Shown piece by piece: positions 14,464 through 22,406 of a stretch of DNA of 26,329 nt. The notes under the pieces are model-generated. The model was not told the DNA's origin, did not search any database, and saw only the letters and a list, made by a program, of their open reading frames with translations. The translations under genes were made by a program, and so were the position numbers. Origin of the DNA: a virus; the IMG/VR virus record IMGVR_UViG_3300009052_000022, positions 1 to 26,329 of that record; one strand, 5' to 3'. The stretch's first letter is position 1. Every line of letters begins with the position of its first letter.

Positions 14464-16872
14464 ATGAAAATACAAACAAATACCGATAGTTCTTTCCCTA
14501 ACCAAGTTGTTAGCGACGAAGTAAAAGCTAGTTACGATTATGGCTTACAAGTCTCTAGGGCTATTGAACAAGAGTGGTTCAATCAAGGAAGAGGTAATGG
14601 TAATAGATATTTAAACAACTGGAATAGTTTTCACACACTACGGTTATACGCCAGAGGTGAACAATCAATACAAAAATACAAAGATGAATTATCTATAAAT
14701 GGTGACTTGTCTTATCTTAATTTAGATTGGAAGCCTATACCAGTAATATCAAAGTTTGTAGATATTGTTGTAAACGGTATGTCTAATAAGTCTTATGACA
14801 TAAGTGCTTTTGCACAAGATCCTTTTTCTGTAAAACAAAGAACGGATTATGCGGCTGCGGTTGAAAGAGACATGAACACTAAAGAAGCTCTTGTTAATAT
14901 TAAAGAAAACCTAGGTATGGATTTTTCTTTAACAGGAAGCTTAGAAAGTTTACCCGAAAATCAAGAAGAGTTAGATGTTCATTTACAAATGACCACTAAA
15001 CAAAATGTTGAAATAGCGGAAGAAGAAGTTATAAATAATGTATTAGCTTTTAATAAGTACGATCAAACAAAGAAACGTTTAGCTCAAGATTTAACTACTA
15101 TTGGTATTGGAGCTGTTAAAACATCTTTTAATAAGTCAGAAGGAATAGTAACTGACTATGTTGATCCAGCTAATATGATTTATTCATATACAGAAGATCC
15201 AAACTTCGAGGATATATATTATGTAGGAGAAGTGAAGTCTATATCATTAGCGGAACTTAAAAAACAATTCCCATCATTATCAGCATCAGAGTTAGAAAAA
15301 ATACAAGATATGCCTGGTAATTCTCAATATGTAACTAATTGGGGAAATTATGATGCTAACACAATACAAGTTTTGTACTTTGAATATAAAACATATTCAG
15401 ATCAAGTATTTAAAATAAAGAAAACAGAACAAGGCTTAGAAAAAACATTAGAAAAGTCAGATACATTTAACCCACCTGAAAACGATAACTTTGAAAGAGT
15501 ATCAAGAACAATAGAAGTTTTATATTCAGGAGCTAAGGTTTTAGGTACAAATACAATGTTAAAGTGGGAGATGGCTGAAAATATGACCAGACCTACAGCG
15601 GATACTACAAAAGTAATGATGAATTACTGTATATCAGCTCCTAGAATGTATAAAGGACGTATAGAATCTATAGTTAGTAAAATTACTAGCTTTGCTGATA
15701 TGATCCAAATAACACACCTTAAACTACAACAAGTAATGTCTAGAATAGTACCAGATGGTGTATTTTTAGATATGGATGGGTTAGCTGAAGTTGATTTAGG
15801 TAACGGTACTACATACAATCCAGCAGAGGCATTGAATATGTATTTTCAAACAGGTTCTGTTGTAGGTAGATCATTAACACAAGACGGAGAATTAAATAGA
15901 GGTAAAATACCAGTACAAGAATTATCATCTTCAAGCGGGCAAGCTAAAATACAAAGCTTAATAGGTACGTATCAATATTATCTACAAATGATAAGAGACG
16001 TAACCGGATTAAACGAAGCAAGAGATGGAAGTGCTCCGAGTAAAGATGCATTAGTAGGTTTACAAAAAATAGCAGCTAATGCTTCTAATATTGCAACCAA
16101 GCATGTATTAGACTCTTTATTATACTTAACCGTTAGAACTTGTGAAAACATTAGTTTAAAAGTTGCTGATGTTATTGAAAATCCTTTAACTGAAAACGCT
16201 TTAACAAATGCTATAAGTACATTTAATACAAAAACTCTTGAAGAGTTAATGAATTTACAGCTACATGACTTCGGTATTTATTTAGAATTAGAACCAGAAG
16301 AAGAAGAAAAAGCTTTATTAGAACAAAATATACAAGTTGCTTTACAAACACAAGCTATTCAATTATCTGACGCTATTGATATTAGGCAAATTAAAAATAT
16401 AAAATTAGCTAATCAATTCTTAAAGCTTAGACAAACTCAAAAGATTAAGAGAGAACAAGAGCAACAACAAAGAAATATACAAGCTCAAGCTCAAGCAAAT
16501 GCAGAGTCTGCTGAGAAAGCTGCTATGTATGAAGTTCAAAAACAACAAGCATTAACTGCTGAAAAAGTTAGCATTGAACAAGCTAAGTCTCAGTTTGAAA
16601 TAGAAAGAATGCAAACAGAAGCTCAAATAAAAAGAGAGTTGATGGCTGAAGAATTTCAATACAACATACAGTTAGCTCAAGCTCAAATAGGTGCAGCTCA
16701 AGCAAAAGAGCAAGAAATAGAAGATAGAAAAGATAAAAGAATTAAAATGCAAGGTACCCAACAATCTGAATTAATAAATCAAAGACAGACAGATGGTTTA
16801 CCTAAGGACTTTGAATCATCAGGAAATGATGTATTAGGCGGGTTTGGATTAGAACAGTTTGGGCCTAGGTAA
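14464..16872 (+). CDS. Portal protein
   Basis: An 802-aa protein directly after terL. It forms the dodecameric ring through which DNA enters and leaves the head and to which the tail attaches. Supporting features are the gene order terminase-portal-scaffold-capsid, the size, an N-terminal region with LDWKPIPVISKFVDIVVNGMSNKSYD, a 'DYVDPANMIYSYTEDPNFED' wing segment, and a 'TGLNEARDGSAPSKDALVGLQKIAANASN' stretch (about residues 515-545) typical of marine phage portals. From about residue 617 to 775 it is a long Gln/Ala/Glu-rich coiled coil, like portal barrels that extend into the head. Start at 14464 follows the terL stop with no gap. No frameshift is seen. Confidence 0.85.
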   Translation: MKIQTNTDSSFPNQVVSDEVKASYDYGLQVSRAIEQEWFNQGRGNGNRYLNNWNSFHTLRLYARGEQSIQKYKDELSINGDLSYLNLDWKPIPVISKFVDIVVNGMSNKSYDISAFAQDPFSVKQRTDYAAAVERDMNTKEALVNIKENLGMDFSLTGSLESLPENQEELDVHLQMTTKQNVEIAEEEVINNVLAFNKYDQTKKRLAQDLTTIGIGAVKTSFNKSEGIVTDYVDPANMIYSYTEDPNFEDIYYVGEVKSISLAELKKQFPSLSASELEKIQDMPGNSQYVTNWGNYDANTIQVLYFEYKTYSDQVFKIKKTEQGLEKTLEKSDTFNPPENDNFERVSRTIEVLYSGAKVLGTNTMLKWEMAENMTRPTADTTKVMMNYCISAPRMYKGRIESIVSKITSFADMIQITHLKLQQVMSRIVPDGVFLDMDGLAEVDLGNGTTYNPAEALNMYFQTGSVVGRSLTQDGELNRGKIPVQELSSSSGQAKIQSLIGTYQYYLQMIRDVTGLNEARDGSAPSKDALVGLQKIAANASNIATKHVLDSLLYLTVRTCENISLKVADVIENPLTENALTNAISTFNTKTLEELMNLQLHDFGIYLELEPEEEEKALLEQNIQVALQTQAIQLSDAIDIRQIKNIKLANQFLKLRQTQKIKREQEQQQRNIQAQAQANAESAEKAAMYEVQKQQALTAEKVSIEQAKSQFEIERMQTEAQIKRELMAEEFQYNIQLAQAQIGAAQAKEQEIEDRKDKRIKMQGTQQSELINQRQTDGLPKDFESSGNDVLGGFGLEQFGPR

Positions 16873-16891
16873 GATTACAAACAATTATTTA

Positions 16892-16904
16892 ATTATATTA
16901 TATT
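16892..16904 (+). promoter_or_regulatory. ATTATATTATATT leader before the scaffold gene
   Basis: Thirteen bases, ATTATATTATATT, directly precede the ATG at 16905; the identical 13 bases directly precede the ATG at 19597. No Shine-Dalgarno sequence is present at either. This is probably a shared strong leader for A/T-dependent initiation. Confidence 0.45.
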
Positions 16905-18017
16905 ATGTCAGAAGTAAAACAAGAAGGGGATTTTAAAATTAAATCCAAGAAAAAAAGCCCTAAAAAATTAGGCAACCAATCTAATGAGCCTATAAAGGTT
17001 AATATAGATGAGGTTAAAGAAAATACAACCGAAGATACTGCTAAGGTAATAATACCTGAAGTAAAAGAAGAAGTTGTTATAGTTAGTGAAACTAAAACAG
17101 AAGAACAAGCTCAAGATGGTTTGATTGAGGTTATTGAAGAAGATGAAGATGATACTGAAGAAGTTATCGAACAGCAAGCTCAACCAGTAGTTGATCAAAG
17201 AGTATTACCGGAAAACATTGAAAAGCTTGTTAGCTTTATGGAAGATACTGGCGGTACCGTAGAAGATTATGTTAGATTAAACGCTGACTATTCTAGCATC
17301 GATGATAAAGCATTGTTAAAAGAATATTATAAAAAAACAAAACCATATTTAGAATCTGATGACGTAAGTCTTCTTTTAGAAGATTATGATTACGACGAAG
17401 ATATAGATGAGGAAAGAGATATACGCAAAAAGAAAATTGCGTTTAAAGAAGAAGTTGCAAAAGCAAAAGGCTTTTTGGAGAACACTAAGAGTAAATATTA
17501 CGACGAGATCAAGTTGAGACCCGGCGCTACTCAAGAACAACAAAAAGCAACAGAGTTTTTCAACCGATACCAAGAGGATCAAAGAGTAGCTGATCAACAG
17601 CACGCGGATTTTAAATCAAAAACAAACGATTATTTTACAAAGGAGTTCAAAGGTTTTGAATTCAATGTAGGTGAAAAGAAGTTTAGATATGGTTTACAAG
17701 ATCCGTCGAAAGTTGCAGAAAACCAATCCAGTATTAATAACTTCGTAGGAAAGTTTCTTGACGATAGTGGTAATATAAAGGATACTAAAGGTTATCACAA
17801 AGCTATTTATTTAGCTTCTAATGCTGACAAGATTATTAATCATTTTTATGAACAAGGTAAAACAGATGCTACTAAAGAAATAATTAGTAAATCTAAAAAC
17901 CCAAGCACAGAACCTAGACAAACTGGGACAGGTGAGTTTGTAAATGGAATAAAAGTCAAATCGATTAGTGGCTACGATAACTCTAAACTTAGAATTAAAA
18001 CAAAAAAATTTAACTAA
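16905..18017 (+). CDS. Probable capsid scaffolding protein
   Basis: A 370-aa, highly charged, mostly helical protein between portal and capsid genes, the usual place for a scaffold. The N-terminus is Lys-rich (KIKSKKKSPKK), followed by a very acidic, probably disordered region (about residues 30-95, including EEDEDDTEE). Then come helices with LPENIEKLVSFMEDTGGTVEDYVRLNADYSS, and a coiled-coil region around residues 170-215. The C-terminus is short and basic (KLRIKTKKFN), a common capsid-docking feature of scaffolds. It would template prohead assembly and then leave. No protease is fused to it. Similarity is by position and composition rather than a specific domain. Confidence 0.65.
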   Translation: MSEVKQEGDFKIKSKKKSPKKLGNQSNEPIKVNIDEVKENTTEDTAKVIIPEVKEEVVIVSETKTEEQAQDGLIEVIEEDEDDTEEVIEQQAQPVVDQRVLPENIEKLVSFMEDTGGTVEDYVRLNADYSSIDDKALLKEYYKKTKPYLESDDVSLLLEDYDYDEDIDEERDIRKKKIAFKEEVAKAKGFLENTKSKYYDEIKLRPGATQEQQKATEFFNRYQEDQRVADQQHADFKSKTNDYFTKEFKGFEFNVGEKKFRYGLQDPSKVAENQSSINNFVGKFLDDSGNIKDTKGYHKAIYLASNADKIINHFYEQGKTDATKEIISKSKNPSTEPRQTGTGEFVNGIKVKSISGYDNSKLRIKTKKFN

Positions 18018-18031
18018 AAAAATTAAAAATT

Positions 18032-19510
18032 ATGGCAAATGTAAGTCCAGCGTTCGGGAGTTTAATCCCAACGCAAAAAAAGCAAGCCTTAGAGGGCAAT
18101 TATTTAAACTTTACTGATGGGACGAATGATTTCGCACAACAGTACTTACCAGAAATCTATGAAGCTGAAGTAGAGCGTTATGGAAATAGAACCTTAAGTG
18201 GTTTCTTAAGAATGGTAGGAGCTGAAATGCCAATGACTTCTGATCAAGTAGTATGGTCTGAGCAAAATAGATTACACATCTCTTATGAGAATGTAATAGC
18301 AACTAATGCAGGTGCTGTAGGAGCAAAAGTTTCTACTTTAACTATACCTGTTGGCGGTGCTGGTGCAACTCTTATTCAAAATGTTGTATCCCCTGGTTCT
18401 ACTATTGTAGTGATGAATCCAGCAACTGGAGCAGAATTAAACTGTTACGTTGTTGCTTCTGGAGCTACTCCTGGAAGTGCTTTAGGTGCTGGTGTATTAA
18501 CTGTTGCTCCTTATTCTCAAGAAGCATTAGATGGAACTGGAGCTGGAGCTGCTGAAATAGATTTAGTGACTGGTGGACCAGCGCTTAAGATCTTTGTATA
18601 TGGATCTGAATACGGAAAAGGAACTGGAGACGCTAACAGAATTTCTGTAACGCCTTCTTTCACTCAGTATTCTAACTCTCCTATTATCATCAAAGACAAG
18701 TATGCAATCAACGGATCTGACACTGCTCAGATTGGATGGGTTGAAGTAGCTACTGAGTCTGGTCAAGGAGGTTTCTTATGGTACTTAAAAGCTGAATCTG
18801 AAACAAGATTACGTTTTGAAGACTACTTAGAAATGTCTATGGTAGAAGGTGAATTAAAATCTGGAACCTCAACTACAACTGCTAAAGGTACTGAAGGTCT
18901 TTTTGCTGCTGTTAAAAGCCGTGGAAATGTATTAGTAGACTTTACTGCAGCAACTGGTTTAGCTCAGTTTGATTCAATTCTTAAAAACTTAGATACTCAA
19001 GGAGCTATCGAAGAAAACATGTTATTCTTAAATAGAGAAACTTCTCTAGATTTTGATGATATGTTAGCTACTGTTGGTCAACAAGGTGGGACTGGTATAT
19101 ACCAAGGAGGTAGTTCTTATGGTGTATTTGAAAATTCTGAAGAAATGGCATTGAACTTAGGTTTCTCTGGTTTCAGAAGAGGTTCTTATGACTTCTACAA
19201 AACTGACTGGAAATACTTAAACGACGCTTCTACTCGTGGTGGTGTTGCTGATGCTGGTATCGAAGGAGTATTAGTACCTGCTGGAACTTCTACAGTTTAC
19301 GATCAAATATTAGGAACTAACATCAGAAGACCTTTCTTACACGTAAGATATAGAGCTTCTCAAGCTGATGATAGAAGAATGAAAAACTGGATCACTGGAT
19401 CTGTAGGTGGCGCTGCTACTTCTGATTTAGATGCTATGGAAGTTCACTTCTTATCTGAAAGATGTTTAGTAACTCAAGCGGCTAACAACTTTGTGTTATT
19501 CACAGACTAG
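18032..19510 (+). CDS. Major capsid protein
   Basis: A 492-aa protein, the shell subunit, expected to adopt the HK97 fold. Evidence: position after portal and scaffold; an N-terminal arm (FTDGTNDFAQQYLPEIYEAEVERYGNRTLSGFLRMVGAEM); an 'ISYENV' strand; a Gly/Ala-rich inserted region at about residues 90-190, rich in GxGA and probably an insertion domain; a spine-helix candidate with FLWYLKAESETRLRFEDYLEMSMVEGEL; and a C-terminal IRRPFLHVRYRASQADDRRMKNW segment followed by LDAMEVHFLSERCLVTQAANNFVLF. Codon use is distinct from neighbours (preference for TCT, GGT, GCT, AAC, TTC, TAC), as expected for the most strongly translated gene. A long hairpin follows its stop. Confidence 0.85.
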   Translation: MANVSPAFGSLIPTQKKQALEGNYLNFTDGTNDFAQQYLPEIYEAEVERYGNRTLSGFLRMVGAEMPMTSDQVVWSEQNRLHISYENVIATNAGAVGAKVSTLTIPVGGAGATLIQNVVSPGSTIVVMNPATGAELNCYVVASGATPGSALGAGVLTVAPYSQEALDGTGAGAAEIDLVTGGPALKIFVYGSEYGKGTGDANRISVTPSFTQYSNSPIIIKDKYAINGSDTAQIGWVEVATESGQGGFLWYLKAESETRLRFEDYLEMSMVEGELKSGTSTTTAKGTEGLFAAVKSRGNVLVDFTAATGLAQFDSILKNLDTQGAIEENMLFLNRETSLDFDDMLATVGQQGGTGIYQGGSSYGVFENSEEMALNLGFSGFRRGSYDFYKTDWKYLNDASTRGGVADAGIEGVLVPAGTSTVYDQILGTNIRRPFLHVRYRASQADDRRMKNWITGSVGGAATSDLDAMEVHFLSERCLVTQAANNFVLFTD

Positions 19511-19526
19511 TACCGATTAAATTAAT

Positions 19527-19567
19527 GTAGTAGTTACCCTCGTTGAACTGACGGGGGTGATTATTAC
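19527..19567 (+). terminator. 16-bp hairpin after the major capsid gene
   Basis: GTAGTAGTTACCCTCG (19527-19542) pairs along its full length with CGGGGGTGATTATTAC (19552-19567), using four G-T wobbles, around a 9-base loop. T-rich sequence follows from 19568 but there is no immediate U-run. It may be a weak terminator, or a 3'-end stabiliser that raises capsid mRNA over downstream genes. Confidence 0.5.
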
Positions 19568-19583
19568 TCTTATTCACATTTTT

Positions 19584-19596
19584 ATTATATTATATT
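19584..19596 (+). promoter_or_regulatory. ATTATATTATATT leader, second copy
   Basis: Identical to the 13 bases before the scaffold start at 16905 and directly adjacent to the ATG at 19597. It lies 16 bases beyond the capsid hairpin, so the 277-aa gene has its own initiation region. Confidence 0.45.
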
Positions 19597-20430
19597 ATGG
19601 CTGCAAAAAAAGCACCAGCAAAGACAGTTGAGGTTGCTCCTCAGCAAGAAGTAGTAGCAAAAGTAGCTACACCAAAAAAACAAGAACCAGTAAAACCAAC
19701 CTGGGAAATTAAAGATAGAATGTATATAGTTGTAGGTCAAGCACCTTTAACGTTAACTATTTCATCTAAACATACATCAAGGCACCCACTTCTTTGGTTT
19801 GATAAGGAAAAAGGTATCCAAAGAGAAATCAGATACGCAACCAATCAAAACTCACCTTTAATAGATGAGCAAAAAGGAGAAGCAACACTAGGACATATAA
19901 TGTTCAAAGACGGAGTGCTTTATGTTAAAAAAGAAAAACAAAACTTACAAAAACTATTATCTTTATATCATCCACTATTAGGCAATAAATACTACGAACA
20001 CAATCCAGTAGCTATTGCAGAAGATGAATTAGAAGATTTAGAGATTGAAGTAGATGCAATGATTGCTGCAAGAACAATGGAAGTAGATCAAGCCGAAGCA
20101 ATACTTCGTGTTGAGATAGGTTCTAAAGTTTCAAGCATGACATCTAAAGAATTAAAAAGAGATCTTATGTTGTTTGCTAAAAGAAATCCACATTTATTTA
20201 TGGAATTAGCAAATGATGATAATGTACACTTAAGGAACATAGCTATAAAAGCTTCTGAAATGAATATCATTAAATTATCACAAGATCAAAGAACCTTTAC
20301 TTGGGGATCAAACGGTAGAAAATTAATGACTGTACCTTTTGATGAAAACCCTTACTCTGCAATGGCAGCTTACTTTAAAACCGATGAAGGTGTAGAAGTT
20401 TTTAGGTCAGTAGAGAAAAACTTAGAATAA
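19597..20430 (+). CDS. Conserved phage structural-region protein of unknown function
   Basis: A 277-aa protein. The first 35 residues are Lys/Ala/Pro/Val-rich and probably disordered. A beta-rich part follows (WEIKDRMYIVVGQAPLTLTISSKHTSRHPLLWFDKEKG, then GHIMFKDGVLYVKKEKQNLQKLL). The last half is helical: ELEDLEIEVDAMIAARTMEVDQAEAIL, SKELKRDLMLFAKRNPHLFMELAND, then LSQDQRTFTWGSNGRKLMTVPFDENPYSAMAAYFKTDEG. I recall proteins of this layout next to capsid genes in uncultured marine phages but know no function. It is isolated between two long hairpins, unlike most genes here. A minor capsid or head-completion role is possible. Confidence 0.6.
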   Translation: MAAKKAPAKTVEVAPQQEVVAKVATPKKQEPVKPTWEIKDRMYIVVGQAPLTLTISSKHTSRHPLLWFDKEKGIQREIRYATNQNSPLIDEQKGEATLGHIMFKDGVLYVKKEKQNLQKLLSLYHPLLGNKYYEHNPVAIAEDELEDLEIEVDAMIAARTMEVDQAEAILRVEIGSKVSSMTSKELKRDLMLFAKRNPHLFMELANDDNVHLRNIAIKASEMNIIKLSQDQRTFTWGSNGRKLMTVPFDENPYSAMAAYFKTDEGVEVFRSVEKNLE

Positions 20431-20440
20431 CATGTAATAT

Positions 20441-20479
20441 TAATATTAGCTGGTCACTTCTCGTGACTGGCTGGTATTA
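20441..20479 (+). terminator. 17-bp hairpin after the 277-aa gene
   Basis: TAATATTAGCTGGTCAC (20441-20457) pairs along its full length with GTGACTGGCTGGTATTA (20463-20479), with four G-T wobbles, around a 5-base loop (TTCTC). An A-rich leader, not a U-run, follows and leads to the ATG at 20497. It is more likely an RNA processing, stability or attenuation element than a textbook intrinsic terminator. Confidence 0.45.
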
Positions 20480-20496
20480 TAATAAAAAAATAAATA

Positions 20497-21192
20497 ATGG
20501 CTATAAATGTAGATTTAGTTTATAAAACTGTCTTATTAATACTTAACCAACAACAAAGAGGTTATATAACTCCAGACGAGTTTAATAAAGTAGGTAATCA
20601 AGTTCAGCAAGGTATATTTGAAAAATATATGAGCGACTTGAATCAACAATTACGTATACCTGAAAATGATAACGAGTATGCTAATAGAGTTAAAAACCTA
20701 GAAGAAAAACTAGATATATTTAAAAGAATAGCCGCACCTACTTTTTCAACAGATCACTTCACAACTGCTTCACTGCCAAACTTTTATAGACTAGGTACCG
20801 TTATATACAACGATACTATTGAAGCCCAAATGGTAGAAAGAAACGAATGGTACAAAATTAAAAAAGCACCATTAGTTGCACCTACAAAAAAACAACCTGT
20901 ATTTTTATACGAAGAAAATAAAATATACTTATACCCTACAACTATAACTACAGATGTTCAAGTATCTTATTTGAAACAACCAGCTATGATAAACTGGGCA
21001 TATACAGTTGGAGGATTAGGACAATACACATATGATGCTAGTAATTCAGTAAACTTCGATTTACACCCTTCAGAACAAGTAGATGTAGTAACTGGTATAT
21101 TATTATACTCTGGAGTTATTATTCAAGACCCTACTATAATACAAGTAGCATCTCAAAAAATACAACAAGAAGACATAAACGAAAAATCTTAA
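20497..21192 (+). CDS. Probable head-tail connection protein
   Basis: A 231-aa protein. The N-terminus VDLVYKTVLLILNQQQRGYITPDEFNKVGNQVQQGIFEKYMSDLNQ (about residues 5-50) is a motif I recognise as widespread in structural modules of marine and crAss-like phages, typically 'Q-R-G-Y-I-T-P-x-E-F-N'. Next come a helix, then beta-rich residues with APTKKQPVFLYEENKIYLYPTT and a C-terminal SEQVDVVTGILLYSGVIIQDP segment ending in a short polar tail. The position between capsid and tail genes suggests a neck, adaptor or ring protein. The next gene starts seven bases after its stop. Structural identity is likely; the exact ring position is inference. Confidence 0.55.
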   Translation: MAINVDLVYKTVLLILNQQQRGYITPDEFNKVGNQVQQGIFEKYMSDLNQQLRIPENDNEYANRVKNLEEKLDIFKRIAAPTFSTDHFTTASLPNFYRLGTVIYNDTIEAQMVERNEWYKIKKAPLVAPTKKQPVFLYEENKIYLYPTTITTDVQVSYLKQPAMINWAYTVGGLGQYTYDASNSVNFDLHPSEQVDVVTGILLYSGVIIQDPTIIQVASQKIQQEDINEKS

Positions 21193-21198
21193 TAATAC

Positions 21199-22401
21199 AT
21201 GGGCTTAATTACAGAAAATAATCAGCAATATTACGCAGGAGTTCAAAAATATCTATCTGCAGCTGGTGCTGGCCAAGCCTTCACTACTACATTTGATACT
21301 GAATTAGTATTTGGTAGTTATGATCCTCTTCAGCAAAACTACGCTTTAAACAACTTCAAGCTTTACACCGCAAACGCCGGTGTTTTGACATATACAGAGT
21401 ATACGTCAGCTTACACTGTTAGCGGAAATACAATTACTTTTACTGGTAACTTAGCGGCAAACACAAGTGTTGTTGTTCAATTAAAAATACTAAGCGGTGG
21501 TGAATATGGAAACAGAGATGCTTACGGTAATACTGTTGAAGAAAACTATGGTAGCTACGGCTACATATCTTTAGAAGACATAATAAACAACTTTCAAGTA
21601 GCTTATGTTGGAACTGGTAAACTAATACCGAGTTGTAACAGAACCGATATAATATTTCACGCTAAACGTGGACTACAAGAGTTTAGTTACGATACACTCA
21701 AAAGTATTAAATCCCAAGAATTAAATATACCCCCTGAACTAAGTGTTGTGATACCACAAGACTATGTAAACTACACGGCGGTATCCTGGATAGATCAACT
21801 AGGTGTTAAAAGACCTATATATCCTGCAAACAACCTAACTACAAACCCGTTTGAAAACCCTATACAAGATTCTAAAGGTGTACCAACTCAAGATAATTTT
21901 GGTAACAACGTTGAAGGAACATCGATAACAGAAGAACGTTGGAGAACAGCTAATGATTCTTTAATAAATCAAGATGTAACAGATGCGCTTTATAACCAAG
22001 GTTATGATAGCTGGGGATGGAACGAACAGATATTAGGTCAAAATTACGGATTAGATCCTCAATATGCTCAAGTAAATGGATGGTTTACTATAAATCACAG
22101 AGAAGGTAAAATGTCTTTCTCAAGTAATTTAGCGGGATCATTAATAGTTTTAGAGTATATTTCTGATGGTTTAGCTTCCGATATGGATACTAAAGTTCCT
22201 AAGATGGCAGAAGAGGCTCTGTATGCCCATATAAGCCACGCTGTGATAGCTTCTAGGATTAACCAACCTGAATATGTAGTTAGAAGATTAAAGCAAGAGA
22301 GAAGTGCTAAATTAAGAAATGCTAAAATAAGATTATCTAACATTAAACTTGATGAAATTGTTCAAGTAATGAGAGGTAAATCTAAATGGATAAAATCATA
22401 A
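21199..22401 (+). CDS. Head-to-tail adaptor / tail tube-like protein
   Basis: A 400-aa protein in two parts. Residues about 10-100 are beta-rich, with a YTVSGNTITFTGNLAANTSVVVQL pattern like the small beta domains of phage tail proteins. From about 120 onward there is a helical core: YISLEDIINNFQVAYVGTG, then IIFHAKRGLQEFSYDTLKSIKSQEL, then PQDYVNYTAVSWIDQLGVKRPIYPA. Helical adaptors at podovirus necks use the same order of an 'A-x-R-G-x-x-E-x-S-x-D' helix followed by 'P-x-D-Y-V-N-Y'. The C-terminus is a basic helix (VRRLKQERSAKLRNAKIRL). It would sit below the portal and connect to the nozzle. It is followed after five bases by the long nozzle-like gene. The assignment is by pattern. Confidence 0.6.
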   Translation: MGLITENNQQYYAGVQKYLSAAGAGQAFTTTFDTELVFGSYDPLQQNYALNNFKLYTANAGVLTYTEYTSAYTVSGNTITFTGNLAANTSVVVQLKILSGGEYGNRDAYGNTVEENYGSYGYISLEDIINNFQVAYVGTGKLIPSCNRTDIIFHAKRGLQEFSYDTLKSIKSQELNIPPELSVVIPQDYVNYTAVSWIDQLGVKRPIYPANNLTTNPFENPIQDSKGVPTQDNFGNNVEGTSITEERWRTANDSLINQDVTDALYNQGYDSWGWNEQILGQNYGLDPQYAQVNGWFTINHREGKMSFSSNLAGSLIVLEYISDGLASDMDTKVPKMAEEALYAHISHAVIASRINQPEYVVRRLKQERSAKLRNAKIRLSNIKLDEIVQVMRGKSKWIKS

Positions 22402-22406
22402 ATTAA

